A stretch of DNA of 64,000 bases from Myxococcaceae bacterium (lineage in GTDB: Bacteria; Myxococcota; Myxococcia; Myxococcales; Myxococcaceae): contig JADGRA010000080.1 of assembly GCA_017881265.1 (NCBI GenBank), positions 62,001-126,000 of the forward strand, in the 5' to 3' direction. Made by a program: the position numbers and the translations under genes. The notes beneath the pieces are model-generated. The model was given only the letters and a program-made list of their open reading frames with translations. It made no database searches and was not told the origin of the DNA. This document shows positions 1 to 9,407 of this stretch, in pieces. How positions within the stretch are numbered: the first letter of the stretch is position 1; every line of letters begins with the position of its first letter.

Positions 1-3000
1 CTCGGCTTTGCCCTCTACCGGGCGGGCGCGCGCGCCGAGGCCCTTCCCCTGTTTGCCACCGCGGCCGCCGGGGCGGCGTTTGACGACGCCCCGGACCGGG
101 ACGAGGAGTTGCTGCTGGCCTACGCGGACCTCCAGGCCGCCTCCGGCGACATGGCCGCGGCCGAGGAGACGCTGCGCCGGCTGCTGCGCGAGCGCCCCCT
201 CAGCACGGCAGCCGTGGAACGGCTGGCGGAGGTGCTGGCGGCCAAAAGCCCCCGCGAGTCCATCACCCTTCTGGCGAGTGCTCTGCAGGGCCGGGCGCCC
301 AGCCGGGCGGTGGGGGAGAGTCTTCTGCAGCTGGGCCGCCGGGCCTTCGCGGAATTGGCGGACGCGGACTTGGCCAGCGCGCTGCTTCAGCGCGCGGCCT
401 CCGCCATGCCGGAACCCTCGGCCGTCCGGCGCGCACAGGTGGAACTCTTCCGCCAGACGGGCCGCAGCGCGGAGCTGCTGTCCACCCTGCGGACGCTGCT
501 GAAGGAGGCCACACAGGCCGGCGAGGCGGCCGGGGCGCTGGAAGCCCTGGAGGAGTTGGCCCGCGTGGCGGAGGAACTCGGCCACGCGGACGAGGCGCTG
601 GAGACCCTCGCCAGCTTGCGCGACGCCCTGGAGGCGCAAGGCGCCCGGCAGCCGGCCGCCCAGGCCGAGGCGCGCCGGGCGGAGCTCCTCCTCTCCGCCA
701 GACGGGACGCCCTGGGCGCCGAGGCGGCGCTTCGCCGCAGCTTCGCCCTGCACGAAAGCCTCCCCACCGCCCGGCGCGCTGCGGAACTGGCCGCCCGGCG
801 GGAGGACGTGCGGGCGCAGGCCGACTGGCTGGAACGGGCCCTTCCCCTGCAGCAGGGGACGGCTGCGCGGGCGGAGGCCCTGCTGCACTTGGCGCAGCTG
901 CACGCCGAGGTGCTGGCGGATGAGGGCCGGGCGGAGTCCCTGCTGCGGGACGTGCTGGCCGAAGTCCCCGGCCACGGCCAGGCGGAGTCCCGCCTCCTCG
1001 GCCTTCTGGAAGCACAAGGCCGCACCGCGGACGTCGCGGAATACTTCGAATCCGCCGCCCGCAGCGTCCGCACCGCCGAGGCGCGTGTGCAGCTGCTGCG
1101 CCGTGCGGCCGAAGTGCACCGGCTGCGGCTGGGCAACCTGCGCGCCGCGGTGGACGCCCTGTTGCGGGCGCATGCCCTGCTGCCTGGAGATGCAAGCCTG
1201 ACAGGGGACCTCGCGGACTGGCTGGCCGAGGCCGGCCGCGAGGCGGAGGCGGCGCCCTACGACGGCCAGCTGCTGCGCGACAACCCCTTCCGGCAGCCCT
1301 CCGCGGCGCGCCAGCTGGCCTTCCTCGCCTCCACCGGGGACGCGCGCGCCCTGGCCGCGCTGCACCTGGCGCGGGCGGAACGCCAGGGGGGAAGCGAGGC
1401 CGCCACCAGCTACCTGGAGGCGGCGCGCGCCTACCGGCAGGCGGGCCTTCTGGCCGAGGCCCTGGCGGCCGAGGACAGGGCCTTCGCCCACGCCCCGGAC
1501 TCCGACGCCGCCTTCAGCGCGCGAAGGGCCCGCGTCGGCAACGACGCGCGGGCCCTGGCCGAGTTGCTGGTGCAGCGCGCCCAGGCCGTCCCGTCCGAAG
1601 GGCCGGCCCTGCTGGCCGAGGCTGGCGACGTGCTGTCCCGCGCCGGCGAGCCGCTGCAGGCGGCCGAGGCGTATGACGCCCTTTTGCGCCTGCGCCCCGA
1701 CGACGTGCCGGCGCTGCTGGCGCGCGGGGAACTGGCGGCCCAGGCCGGCGGCCATTTGGCCGCGCAGCCCTATGACAGGCGGGCGCTGGCCTCCGGGACG
1801 GACACGCTGAATACCGCGCAGCGGGTGCGGCTGCAGCTGCGCCTCGGCCACGCTGCGCTGTCCAGCGGCGCCTTGCAGGACGCGGCGGAGGCGTTGGAGG
1901 CGGTGGTGACGGAGGCGCCGGAGACGGAGGCCGGCCGCGCGGCGCTGTCGCTGCTGGCCGAGGTGTACGCCAAGGCCCAGGACGTCCAGGGCACCTTCCG
2001 CACCAGCCTGCTGCTGGCGCAGCGCGCCCGCCCCGACGAAGCGGAGGCCCTGTACCGCCGCGCCGCCGCCCTGGTGGACGGACCCCAGGCCCTGGAGGCC
2101 CTGTTGCCCCTGGCGGAACTGCGGCCGGCGGACGCGGCCGTGGTGGACCGCACCCTTTCAGCCCTGGCCGCCGCCGGGCGCGCCGAGGAGCAGCTGGCCG
2201 TGCTGCTGCGCGCCGCCCGCGCCAGCGGCGGCACCCGCGCCGCGCAGCTTCTGGTGCAGGCGGCGGCGCTGGCCGGGGCCCAGGGCGACGCGGAGGCAGC
2301 CCTGGGGCACCTGCGGGCCGCGGTGCACGCCGACGCGTCCCACACCCCGGCATGGGAGGCGCTGGCCACGGCCGAGCGCGCCCACGACAGCGAGGCGCTG
2401 GGACGGACGCTGGAGTCCCTGGCGGCGCTTCTGCCCCTGGACGCCCGCAGCGCTTCCTTGCGCCTGGAGGCCGCCCGCCTGGTCTCCGGCGTGGACAGCG
2501 CAGAACGCATCTCGGCGCTGCTTCAGCCGGTGGTGGATGCCGGCCCCTCCGAGGTGTACGCGGAGGCGCTGGAACGCCTGGAGCCGGCCCTGTCCGGCGC
2601 GCCGCTGGCCCGGGCGTCTGCGCTGGCCGCGCGCGCGGAGCTGCAGGGTGGCACCGCGCGCTCCGCCCTGCTGCGGGAGGCGGCGGAAGTCGCCGAGGCC
2701 GCCGGGGACGCGCCGCGCGCAGCCCAGTACGCCCGCGCCTCGGTGGCCGCCGAGTCCAGCCTGGCCTCCCTGTTGGTGCAGGCGCGCCTGGCGCGTGCCA
2801 GCGGTGCGCTGCAGGAGGCGGCGGTAGCCCTGCAGCAGGCGGCCGACCAGACGCCGGGGCCGGAGGCACCGGCGCGCTTTCTGGAGGCGGCCGAGGCGTA
2901 CCAGGCGGCCGCGCAGCCGGCGCAGGCCCGGGCCGTACTGGAAACGCTGGCCGAGGCGCACCCGGACGCGCTGACCCCGGCCGAATGGGGAGCGCGGCTT

Positions 3001-4848
3001 CTGGCCGTCGGCGCCGTCGAGGCGGCGGCGCGCCACGGCTATGCGCCGCTGCTGGCCCAGGGCGCCTTTGCCGACGCGCTGCAGCTGGCCGAGGGCCTGG
3101 GCGACGACGCCCAGGTGCGCGAGGCCCTGTGGGGGTTGGCCGGCGCCGCGCCGGAGCCGGCGGTCGTCCAGCGGCTGGCGGCCCTCGTCCTTGCGCAGGG
3201 CAGCCAGGAGGAAAGGCTAAAGGCCGCCCGGCTGTGCGAGGTCGTCCGCGACAGGGGACTGGCCTCCGCCCTGTACCGCGCGGTGGTGCTGGCGCAGGAC
3301 GGCGGGCCCGAAGACGGTGCCCCGCAGGTGGAGGCGCTGGCGCGCCTGGTGGCCTTCGGGGAAGGGGACGCGGTGCTGGGCGAGGTGCTGGCGCAGCTGC
3401 CGGCCGACGCCCCCGAGGGACTGGTGGAGGCGCTGGTCAGCTACGCCCGGGGCCGGCGCGGGGCGGAGCGCGAGCGGGCGCTGCGTAGCCTGGCCGAGCG
3501 CGTGCCGGGGCGCGCCGCACCGCTATGGCAGGAAGTCTTCGAGCGTGCGCGCGATGACAACCGCCTGGAGGACGCCGTGCATGCCCTCACCGGCTGGGTG
3601 GAGGCCACGGCGGAGGCGCCCCCGCGCGCCTCGCTGCGCACCCAGCTGGGAGACCTCTTCCTGCACCTCGGCCAGACGGCACAGGCGGTGCTGGCCTACC
3701 AGCAGGCGGCGGAGGAGGACGTCACCCAGCCGGCCCCACTGCAGAAGCTTCTGGCCCTCACGTCCGAGGAGACGGCCCCGGACCGCTTCGTCGGCCTAGC
3801 GGAGCAGCTGTCCGCGCTGGCCGGTCCGGATTCCCTGCTGGAGGTCGGCCCGCGCCTCGCCGCGGCCTACGCGCGGCTCGGCCAGCTGGAGGAGGCGGCC
3901 GCCGTCCTTAGGGCGCTGCCGCCGACGGCCCTGCTGCTGGAGCAGCGGGCGCAGCTGGCGGAGGCGCTGGGCCGGGCGGAGGAGGCCTTCGCCTTGCGCG
4001 AGCAGCTGGCGGAGTCGCCGCTGCAGCGCGCGGAACTTGGGGTGCAGGCGCTGCAGGCGGGCTTGGTGGAAAGGGCGGCCCACCTGTTGTCCGGCGTGGA
4101 GGCGCACCTGCCGGAGGAGGCCCGCCGCGACGTGGCCGAGAAGCTGGCCACCTCCGAGGCTGGGGCAGCCGTGGCGGCCACCCTCTGGCCGTCGCTGTTG
4201 TCCACCGGCCCGGTCGACGGGCCCGGGCTTTCGGCGTACGCCGAGGCGCTGCACCGCACCGGACGCCCGGTGGAGGCGGCCCGCTTCGAAGACTTCGCCC
4301 GGGCCGCGGCCGGGGACTTGCCCGCTTCGGAGGGGCCCGCCTCCGCGGTGGCCCGGCTGTCCCGCCCTAGGGCCGTCCTCACCCACCCCTTGCCGCCCGG
4401 TGCCGTCGCGGTGGAGCCGTGGGCCATGCCGCGGCTACACGCCGCGCTGCGGGAGGCGCTTTCGTCCTTGGGTGCGCCGGAAGTTCTCGTCTACCTAGAC
4501 GTCACCGGCGGGCCCGAGGCCTGGCTGGCCGGCCCGGAGACGTTGGTGCTGGGCACCGGTGCCCTCTCCCACTTCGGCCCGGGCGAGCTCACCTTCCTCC
4601 TCGCCCTCGCCCTGCTTCTGGGCGATGAGGGCGTGCAGCTGGCGCTTCCCGGGCCGGTGCCGGCCGTGGCCCGCGCGGCGCCGGCAGCCTTCCTCGCCGT
4701 CCCGGTGCCGCTGGCCGCCGCCCGCGTGCTGCTGCTGCTGGAGGCCGGGGTGCGCGGGGCGGACGTCTCCGCGGTGGACGTCCCGGCGGTCCTGGCGGCC
4801 AGCGAGGCCTTCCACGCCGTCATCCAGGCGGCCCTGGCCCTCGTGTAG
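1..4848 (+). CDS. Giant TPR-repeat protein, 5' end outside the window
   Basis: The frame is open from the first base, so the gene is cut at its 5' end; 1615 residues are visible. Almost the whole protein is Ala/Leu/Glu-rich helical hairpins spaced about 34-40 residues apart, as in TPR/SEL1-type solenoids, so a scaffold or protein-interaction role is likely. No signal peptide can be judged because the N-terminus is missing. The last 130 or so residues differ: around visible residues 1513-1535 the segment LVLGTGALSHFGPGEL resembles the strand-helix that precedes the HExxH helix of M48 peptidases, but the helix reads LALALLLG with no zinc ligands. The tail may be a dead peptidase-like domain (inference). 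A lipoprotein gene starts 50 nt downstream. The exact function is not recognised. Confidence 0.8.
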   Translation, partial: LGFALYRAGARAEALPLFATAAAGAAFDDAPDRDEELLLAYADLQAASGDMAAAEETLRRLLRERPLSTAAVERLAEVLAAKSPRESITLLASALQGRAPSRAVGESLLQLGRRAFAELADADLASALLQRAASAMPEPSAVRRAQVELFRQTGRSAELLSTLRTLLKEATQAGEAAGALEALEELARVAEELGHADEALETLASLRDALEAQGARQPAAQAEARRAELLLSARRDALGAEAALRRSFALHESLPTARRAAELAARREDVRAQADWLERALPLQQGTAARAEALLHLAQLHAEVLADEGRAESLLRDVLAEVPGHGQAESRLLGLLEAQGRTADVAEYFESAARSVRTAEARVQLLRRAAEVHRLRLGNLRAAVDALLRAHALLPGDASLTGDLADWLAEAGREAEAAPYDGQLLRDNPFRQPSAARQLAFLASTGDARALAALHLARAERQGGSEAATSYLEAARAYRQAGLLAEALAAEDRAFAHAPDSDAAFSARRARVGNDARALAELLVQRAQAVPSEGPALLAEAGDVLSRAGEPLQAAEAYDALLRLRPDDVPALLARGELAAQAGGHLAAQPYDRRALASGTDTLNTAQRVRLQLRLGHAALSSGALQDAAEALEAVVTEAPETEAGRAALSLLAEVYAKAQDVQGTFRTSLLLAQRARPDEAEALYRRAAALVDGPQALEALLPLAELRPADAAVVDRTLSALAAAGRAEEQLAVLLRAARASGGTRAAQLLVQAAALAGAQGDAEAALGHLRAAVHADASHTPAWEALATAERAHDSEALGRTLESLAALLPLDARSASLRLEAARLVSGVDSAERISALLQPVVDAGPSEVYAEALERLEPALSGAPLARASALAARAELQGGTARSALLREAAEVAEAAGDAPRAAQYARASVAAESSLASLLVQARLARASGALQEAAVALQQAADQTPGPEAPARFLEAAEAYQAAAQPAQARAVLETLAEAHPDALTPAEWGARLLAVGAVEAAARHGYAPLLAQGAFADALQLAEGLGDDAQVREALWGLAGAAPEPAVVQRLAALVLAQGSQEERLKAARLCEVVRDRGLASALYRAVVLAQDGGPEDGAPQVEALARLVAFGEGDAVLGEVLAQLPADAPEGLVEALVSYARGRRGAERERALRSLAERVPGRAAPLWQEVFERARDDNRLEDAVHALTGWVEATAEAPPRASLRTQLGDLFLHLGQTAQAVLAYQQAAEEDVTQPAPLQKLLALTSEETAPDRFVGLAEQLSALAGPDSLLEVGPRLAAAYARLGQLEEAAAVLRALPPTALLLEQRAQLAEALGRAEEAFALREQLAESPLQRAELGVQALQAGLVERAAHLLSGVEAHLPEEARRDVAEKLATSEAGAAVAATLWPSLLSTGPVDGPGLSAYAEALHRTGRPVEAARFEDFARAAAGDLPASEGPASAVARLSRPRAVLTHPLPPGAVAVEPWAMPRLHAALREALSSLGAPEVLVYLDVTGGPEAWLAGPETLVLGTGALSHFGPGELTFLLALALLLGDEGVQLALPGPVPAVARAAPAAFLAVPVPLAAARVLLLLEAGVRGADVSAVDVPAVLAASEAFHAVIQAALALV

Positions 4849-4898
4849 AGTGCGACCTCGGAAGGGACGCGCCGTCCGCGCCTCCCTGACATCCGAAA

Positions 4899-5579
4899 AT
4901 GCGCCGCCCTCCCGTCCGCGTGTTTGTCGCCGCCGCCGTCGCCCTGGCGGCCGTGCTGGCGTGCAGCACCAGCATCAAGTACCCGGGCGAGTTAGTGGGT
5001 AGCTTCAACACGGTGCTGGTCCCGCGCAGCAACAGCTGCACCGCCTTCCTCGCGCTGCCCGGCTTCTGCCCGGATGGTGGCTCGCCCGGCCCGTGTGAAG
5101 ACGGCGGCTACCCGGATGGCGGCACCACCGTCCTGGTGGTGTCGGCCACCACCGACGCGGGCTACATCAGCTACCAGTCCGGCAGCCAGAGTGCCACGGC
5201 GGTGGGCACCTTCGACGGGCAGACAGCGCAGACGCTGGCCACTGCCTTGCGCTTCTTCGTCGTCGCCGGCCAGCCCTCGCAGGACGCGGGCTGCATCGCC
5301 CGGGTGACGGAAACCATCCAGCTCACCATCTACGCAAGCCTGGACGGGGGCTGCCAGGGCGGCGTCCCCGTCGGCCCGCCCCCCGTCCAGGTGGGGGGGC
5401 TGTGGGACACGCAAAGCAGCCCCGCCTGCGGGCTGTTGGTGGACGTGGTGGAGCCGGACCAGACCGGGCTGTGCTGCGCGGACCCGCTGCCGGACTCGGG
5501 CGTCTGCGGCTCGCCCGTCCCCCCCACGTGCGCCGTCAGCTTCAACCTCGTCGGCCAGGGGAGGTCCTCGCCGCCGTGA
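4899..5579 (+). CDS. Cys-rich lipoprotein of unknown function
   Basis: A 226-residue protein. The N-terminus has Arg residues, a hydrophobic stretch and a lipobox ending in LAC at about residue 22, so it should be lipidated and envelope-anchored. The mature part holds roughly ten Cys residues and Asp-Gly-Gly/Pro-rich segments, typical of poorly characterised myxobacterial lipoproteins whose Cys form disulfides. No catalytic motif is seen. It lies 50 nt after the TPR gene, and its TGA stop overlaps the GTG start of queC (GTGA), so it is probably co-transcribed with both. A TAGAGT hexamer straddles the previous stop codon (4846-4851) and could also serve as a promoter element. The function is not recognised. 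Confidence 0.75.
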   Translation: MRRPPVRVFVAAAVALAAVLACSTSIKYPGELVGSFNTVLVPRSNSCTAFLALPGFCPDGGSPGPCEDGGYPDGGTTVLVVSATTDAGYISYQSGSQSATAVGTFDGQTAQTLATALRFFVVAGQPSQDAGCIARVTETIQLTIYASLDGGCQGGVPVGPPPVQVGGLWDTQSSPACGLLVDVVEPDQTGLCCADPLPDSGVCGSPVPPTCAVSFNLVGQGRSSPP

Positions 5580-6262
5580 GGCGCGCGGTGGTGCTGCTGT
5601 CGGGTGGGCTGGACTCCGCCACCTGTCTGGCCCTGGCACGGGAGGAGGGCTTCTCCCCGGTGTGCCTCCTCGTGCGCTACGGGCAGCGGCACGCCGTGGA
5701 ATTGTCCGCCGCCCGCGCGGTGGCCGCGTCCCTGGGCGCACCGGACGTGCGGGAAGTGGCGGTGGACTTGCGCGCCATCGGCGGCTCCGCCCTCACCGCG
5801 GACGTGGACGTGCCGAAGGACAGGACGGAGGCGGACCGGGCGGCCGGCGTGCCCGTCACCTACGTCCCGGCGCGCAACACCCTCCTCCTCGGCCTCGCCC
5901 TGGGGCTGGCGGAAGTGGTGGGCGCGCGGGACATCTACATCGGCGTGAATGCGGTGGACTACAGCGGCTACCCGGACTGCCGGCCGGCCTTCATCGCCGC
6001 TTTCCAGGCGCTGGCCGCCCTGGCCACCAGGGCCGGGGTGCAGGGGGAGCGCTTCCACATCCACGCGCCGCTGCTGCAGCTGTCCAAGGCGGAGATTATT
6101 GCGACCGGGCTGCGCCTGGGGGTGGACTACGCCCTCACCAGCAGCTGCTACGCGCCCGACGCACAGGGGCGCGCCTGCGGCCGTTGCGACAGCTGCGCCA
6201 TCCGCCGGCAGGGTTTTGTCGACGCGGGCGCGAAGGACGTCACGCGGTACGCGCCCCGGTGA
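5576..6262 (+). CDS. queC: 7-cyano-7-deazaguanine (preQ0) synthase QueC
   Basis: QueC converts 7-carboxy-7-deazaguanine to preQ0 with ATP and ammonia, in the cytoplasmic queuosine pathway. The 228-residue product has the PP-loop SGGLDS at residues 9-14 and, near the C-terminus, the zinc-binding cluster [18 protein letters not shown]. Both are diagnostic, and the length is normal. The GTG start at 5576 overlaps the stop of the lipoprotein gene and follows an AGGGGAGG ribosome-binding site. The same frame is open further upstream, but that part lies inside the lipoprotein gene. QueF, the enzyme that reduces preQ0, is encoded 15 kb away. QueD and QueE are not in the window. Confidence 0.95.
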   Translation: MRRAVVLLSGGLDSATCLALAREEGFSPVCLLVRYGQRHAVELSAARAVAASLGAPDVREVAVDLRAIGGSALTADVDVPKDRTEADRAAGVPVTYVPARNTLLLGLALGLAEVVGARDIYIGVNAVDYSGYPDCRPAFIAAFQALAALATRAGVQGERFHIHAPLLQLSKAEIIATGLRLGVDYALTSSCYAPDAQGRACGRCDSCAIRRQGFVDAGAKDVTRYAPR

Positions 6263-6843
6263 GGACGGCCCTTCTGGTGTGGGGCCTTCTGTCCGCCGGG
6301 CCCGCGCCCGACTTGGTGGACGCCGCCGCCGCCGTGCCCGGCCTGGTGGTGGAGTTGCGCTACGCCCAAGCCGACAATGCCTTCCACCAGGCGTTTTACC
6401 CGGCCCGGGCCCGCTGCCTGCTCCTGCGTAAGGTGGCGGCCCGGCTTCTGCGCGCGGCCGAGGCGGTGCAGGCCCACGGCTACCGCCTGAAGGCGTGGGA
6501 CTGCTACCGCCCGCATGCCGTGCAGTGGCTGATGTGGGCGGCCGTCCCGCACCGCGGCTACGTCGCCGACCCGCACACAGGTAGCCACCACAACCGCGCG
6601 GCCGCGGTGGACGTGACGCTGGTGGCGCTGGACGGGACAGAGGTGCCCATGCCCACCCCCTTTGACACGTTTGGCCCGGCGGCCCGGCACGACGCCCCGG
6701 TGCCGGCGGACGTGGCGGCGCGGCGGGCCCTGCTGCTGCGGGCCATGGAAGACGCGGGCTTCAAGAAAAACCGCATGGAGTGGTGGCACTATGAAGCCCC
6801 CGAGGCGCACGGGGCGCCGCTGCTGGACGTGCCGCTGGACTAG
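6259..6843 (+). CDS. D-alanyl-D-alanine dipeptidase (M15D, VanX/DdpX family)
   Basis: A zinc dipeptidase that hydrolyses D-Ala-D-Ala, linked to peptidoglycan turnover. The 194-residue product carries the family signatures: DCYRP near residue 80, [13 protein letters not shown] with metal ligands His111 and Asp118, and EWWHYE with catalytic Glu174 and ligand His177. The GTG start at 6259 overlaps the queC stop (GTGA), and the first 16 or so residues are hydrophobic enough for a signal peptide, which suits a periplasmic recycling enzyme. There are no vanHA-type genes nearby, so this is housekeeping or nutritional rather than glycopeptide resistance (inference). Confidence 0.9.
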   Translation: MRTALLVWGLLSAGPAPDLVDAAAAVPGLVVELRYAQADNAFHQAFYPARARCLLLRKVAARLLRAAEAVQAHGYRLKAWDCYRPHAVQWLMWAAVPHRGYVADPHTGSHHNRAAAVDVTLVALDGTEVPMPTPFDTFGPAARHDAPVPADVAARRALLLRAMEDAGFKKNRMEWWHYEAPEAHGAPLLDVPLD

Positions 6844-6859
6844 GGCCGGGCGGGGGGGC

Positions 6860-7822
6860 CTACTTCTGCGAGGCGCCGAGGGCCGCAGCCTCCGGGACAG
6901 CCAGCCGCGGCGCGTCCTCCGCCAGGGCCTGAGCCGCCAGGCCCACCACCGCAAGCCAGACGACGTCGGCCAGCACCAGGTGCACAAGCTGCAGCCCAAG
7001 CGGCGCCAAAAGGGCCAGGTTGACGAGGCCCACCAGAAGCTGCGCCAGGACGGCCAGCGCCACCAGCAAAGCCGCGCGACGCACCACGCGGCCCGGCCGC
7101 ATGAACGCCGCCACCGCGGCCGTGGCCAGAAGCAGGCTGGCCCCGGCGGCGGCCAGCACCGGGTGCAGAATGCGCAGCCGCAGCAGGAAGTGCGCGGTGG
7201 GGGAGGCGTCCTGCAGCAGGCCTTCCTGAAGACTGCGTGCCGGAAAAAGCGTGTCCCCCAGCGCGGCAATGGCGCCCGTCACGCCCAACACCAACAGCGC
7301 CCCCAGACTGGCAAGCAGAAGGGTGCTGACGGGGCGCTGGCCGCTGAAATGCGGGCGGGCCGTGCCGTGGGCCCACAGCCCGGCGAGGAGGAGGGCCGCC
7401 AGAAGGGCGAAGGTGGTGAGCAGGTGCAGCCCCATGCCCACCACCCGGGTGACGCTGCTGTCCGTGCCCACCAGCCGCAGCAGCACCAGGCCCGCCCCCA
7501 GCAGCGCCTCCACCACCATCAGGACCAGCGCCGCCAGCGCGCCGCGCCGCGGCCAGCTGCCGCGCGCAAAGCGCCGCACGGCCCAGCCCACCCAAGCGAG
7601 CACCAGAAGAAGGCTGGTGCCACTCATCAGCCGGTGGGTGAATTCAATCCGCGTCTTCAGCGCCGGCGCGGAGGGAAATACCTCGCCGTTGCAGGTGGGC
7701 CAGTTGGCCCCGCAGCCGTCCCCGCTGTGCGACGCCCGCACCAGGCCGCCCCAGGCCACCACCGCCAAGGTGAAGGCCAGCAAGGCAAACGTGGTGCGGG
7801 CAAAGGCCCGGGAAGTGGCCAT
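6860..7822 (-). CDS. ctaA: Heme A synthase (COX15/CtaA)
   Basis: Oxidises the heme O methyl group to make heme A for aa3-type cytochrome oxidase, in the inner membrane. The product is 320 residues with eight predicted membrane segments in two pseudo-repeats. Four family histidines are present: EFTHR, GLHLL, LHPVL and VHLVLAD. The extracellular loop Cys pair is also present as CGANWPTCNG. The ATG at 7822 follows a purine-rich AGGCGGAAGA, whereas the longer open frame upstream is Gly/Arg-rich shadow sequence. It is the last gene of a minus-strand set with a TPR lipoprotein and a PhnD-like protein. CtaB and the oxidase subunits are not in the window. Confidence 0.92.
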   Translation of the reverse strand: MATSRAFARTTFALLAFTLAVVAWGGLVRASHSGDGCGANWPTCNGEVFPSAPALKTRIEFTHRLMSGTSLLLVLAWVGWAVRRFARGSWPRRGALAALVLMVVEALLGAGLVLLRLVGTDSSVTRVVGMGLHLLTTFALLAALLLAGLWAHGTARPHFSGQRPVSTLLLASLGALLVLGVTGAIAALGDTLFPARSLQEGLLQDASPTAHFLLRLRILHPVLAAAGASLLLATAAVAAFMRPGRVVRRAALLVALAVLAQLLVGLVNLALLAPLGLQLVHLVLADVVWLAVVGLAAQALAEDAPRLAVPEAAALGASQK

Positions 7823-7875
7823 GGCGTCTTCCGCCTCCTGCTTCACCGTCGACGGAGGTGTCAAGGCCGGGCGCC

Positions 7876-8547
7876 TCACCGCGGGGCCCGGCCGTCCAAC
7901 AGCGCCTGGGCGTCGCGCTCCCACTGCGGGGCGTCCTCCTCCCCGGAAGCCAGCGCGGCACGGGCCAGTTCCAGGCCCCGGGTGGCCGCGGCCCGGGCGC
8001 CCCCGTCGTCCCCGGCCGTCAGCAGCGCTTCGGACAGGGCCAGCTGGTTGGGGGCGTAGTCCGGAAACAGGGCCACCGCCTGCTGCGCCGCCTTCAGCCC
8101 GGCGTCGGGGTCCCCAGGCCCCAGCGGCCAGCCGGGGGCGCGCACCAGCACCAGGGCCAGCACCCGCGCCGGGCCGGCCTTGTCCAGCCGGGCGTCCCGG
8201 CTGTTGGCCTGCCGCAGCAGCTGCACCATGAGAGGCAGCGCCTGGATGGCCGTGCTGGGGCGTTCTCGCGCCTGGACGCCCAGGGCCAGCGCCAGTGCGT
8301 AGTCGCACGCGGCGCTGGTGGGGGCCGCCTGCTGGCAGCGCTGGGCCGCCTCGATGGCCTCGTGCGCCAAGGCGGCCCGGGCGTCGGCCGTGGGCGCCGT
8401 CGGCACCTTCTTGCTGGCCGCGCGCGACTGCGCCTCCAGCGCAGCCGCGTCCTGGGGCCCGGCGCCAGCCGCCGGCGGCGGCAGCGTCTGCAGGGGCGCG
8501 GCACAGCCGGCCGCGCACAGCAGGAAAAGCAGGCAGGCGCGCTTCAC
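7876..8547 (-). CDS. TPR-containing lipoprotein
   Basis: A 223-residue protein with a lipobox ending in AAGC within the first 15 residues, then Ala-rich helices with TPR-like pairs (for example AAQRCQQAAP and AAQQAVALFPDYAPNQL), so it is probably an envelope-anchored interaction protein. The GTG start overlaps the stop of the PhnD-like gene (GTGA), showing translational coupling. ctaA begins 53 nt downstream. It could support cytochrome assembly or the partner binding protein, but nothing in the sequence decides this. Confidence 0.75.
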   Translation of the reverse strand: MKRACLLFLLCAAGCAAPLQTLPPPAAGAGPQDAAALEAQSRAASKKVPTAPTADARAALAHEAIEAAQRCQQAAPTSAACDYALALALGVQARERPSTAIQALPLMVQLLRQANSRDARLDKAGPARVLALVLVRAPGWPLGPGDPDAGLKAAQQAVALFPDYAPNQLALSEALLTAGDDGGARAAATRGLELARAALASGEEDAPQWERDAQALLDGRAPR

Positions 8548-9371
8548 TTGGGCGCCACCGCCAGGGCGCGCACCGCCTGCAGGGTGGCCTTGTCCGCGGG
8601 CATGAAGCCCACCATGCGGATGCCGTCCAGGGCCGCCGCGCCGTCCGGCTGCTTGGGCAGGGCCAGAAGCCCCCTCTCCAGCGGCGCCCAGCGCGCAGCC
8701 GGAAGCCGGCTGCCCACCGTCGTCACCAGCGCCGCCGGAAGGGGCGCGGAGTGGGCCACCACGTCCAAGTCCGCGGCGAAGGGCAGGCTGGCCAGGGCCT
8801 TGCCCTGCGCGCCGTCCAGCAGCACCGCGACGTCCTCGCCCTGGGCGGCCCGGCGCAGCGCGGACAGCACCTGCGCGGATTCTTTCACCGCCGTGGCCTC
8901 CGGCAGCCGCCAGGCGGGGCCCAGCACCGCCCGGACGAAGTCGGGCGCGTAGCCGGCAATGGACAGCACCGTCAGGCCGGCCACGTCCGCCGGCTTGGCC
9001 ACTCGGCCCTTCTTCGCCACCAGCGTCCACGTCTCGGTGGGGCCCAGCCCCTTCTGTTCCACCACCAGGTGCGCCGTCAGGTGCAGCGGCTGTGCGTGCT
9101 TCAAGTAGAAGGGCAGCGGCACCAGGGCCACCGCCGCCTCGGCCAGGCGGGCCAGGCCGTCCTTCTCGGTCGGGGCGTACCCCGCCACCACTTGGCCCTC
9201 CGCCCAGCCGGCGGCCTTGGCCAGGGCGGCGGCGAAAGCGTCCATGGACGGCTGGGCCTCGGCGGTGCTGCCGGGGTAGCCGGGGGCACAGGCGACGAAG
9301 GTGACGGGCGGCTCGGCCGCGCGGGCAGAGGTGGCAGCCAGCAGGCTGGCCAGGGCGAGTGCAAGGCGCAT
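8544..9371 (-). CDS. PhnD-like periplasmic substrate-binding protein
   Basis: A 275-residue protein with a cleavable signal peptide (about residues 1-18, ending TSARA) and the fold pattern of the PhnD/transferrin-like type 2 periplasmic-binding family: an early YPG segment, a central ALVPLPFYLK segment and a late GFMPADKATLQ tail. Such proteins normally bind phosphonate, phosphite or another small anion for an ABC importer, but no permease or ATPase is adjacent. Its partners are a TPR lipoprotein and heme A synthase. A TACACT hexamer ends 7 nt before the ATG with no Shine-Dalgarno sequence. The ligand is unknown. Confidence 0.7.
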   Translation of the reverse strand: MRLALALASLLAATSARAAEPPVTFVACAPGYPGSTAEAQPSMDAFAAALAKAAGWAEGQVVAGYAPTEKDGLARLAEAAVALVPLPFYLKHAQPLHLTAHLVVEQKGLGPTETWTLVAKKGRVAKPADVAGLTVLSIAGYAPDFVRAVLGPAWRLPEATAVKESAQVLSALRRAAQGEDVAVLLDGAQGKALASLPFAADLDVVAHSAPLPAALVTTVGSRLPAARWAPLERGLLALPKQPDGAAALDGIRMVGFMPADKATLQAVRALAVAPK

Positions 9372-9378
9372 GGAGGGC

Positions 9379-9384
9379 AGTGTA
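9379..9384 (-). promoter_or_regulatory. -10-like element for the PhnD-like gene
   Basis: On the minus strand TACACT lies 7 nt before the ATG, and no ribosome-binding site is visible. This spacing would put transcription start at or near the start codon (leaderless mRNA). No good -35 is seen. It is one of about ten similar cases in this window. Confidence 0.4.
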
Positions 9385-9392
9385 CAGCGTGC

Positions 9393-9398
9393 TACCCT
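9393..9398 (+). promoter_or_regulatory. -10-like element for the RND exporter gene
   Basis: TACCCT lies 9 nt before the GTG start of the exporter, with no Shine-Dalgarno sequence between. It is divergent to, and only 8 nt from, the similar element serving the PhnD-like gene, so the two promoters would compete for polymerase. Confidence 0.35.
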
Positions 9399-9407
9399 GC
9401 CTTCAGG

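Noticed and set aside
263..2869. Long minus-strand Pro/Arg-rich ORFs opposite the TPR gene
   Set aside because: High GC gives few stops on the antisense strand; no domain or signal supports them.
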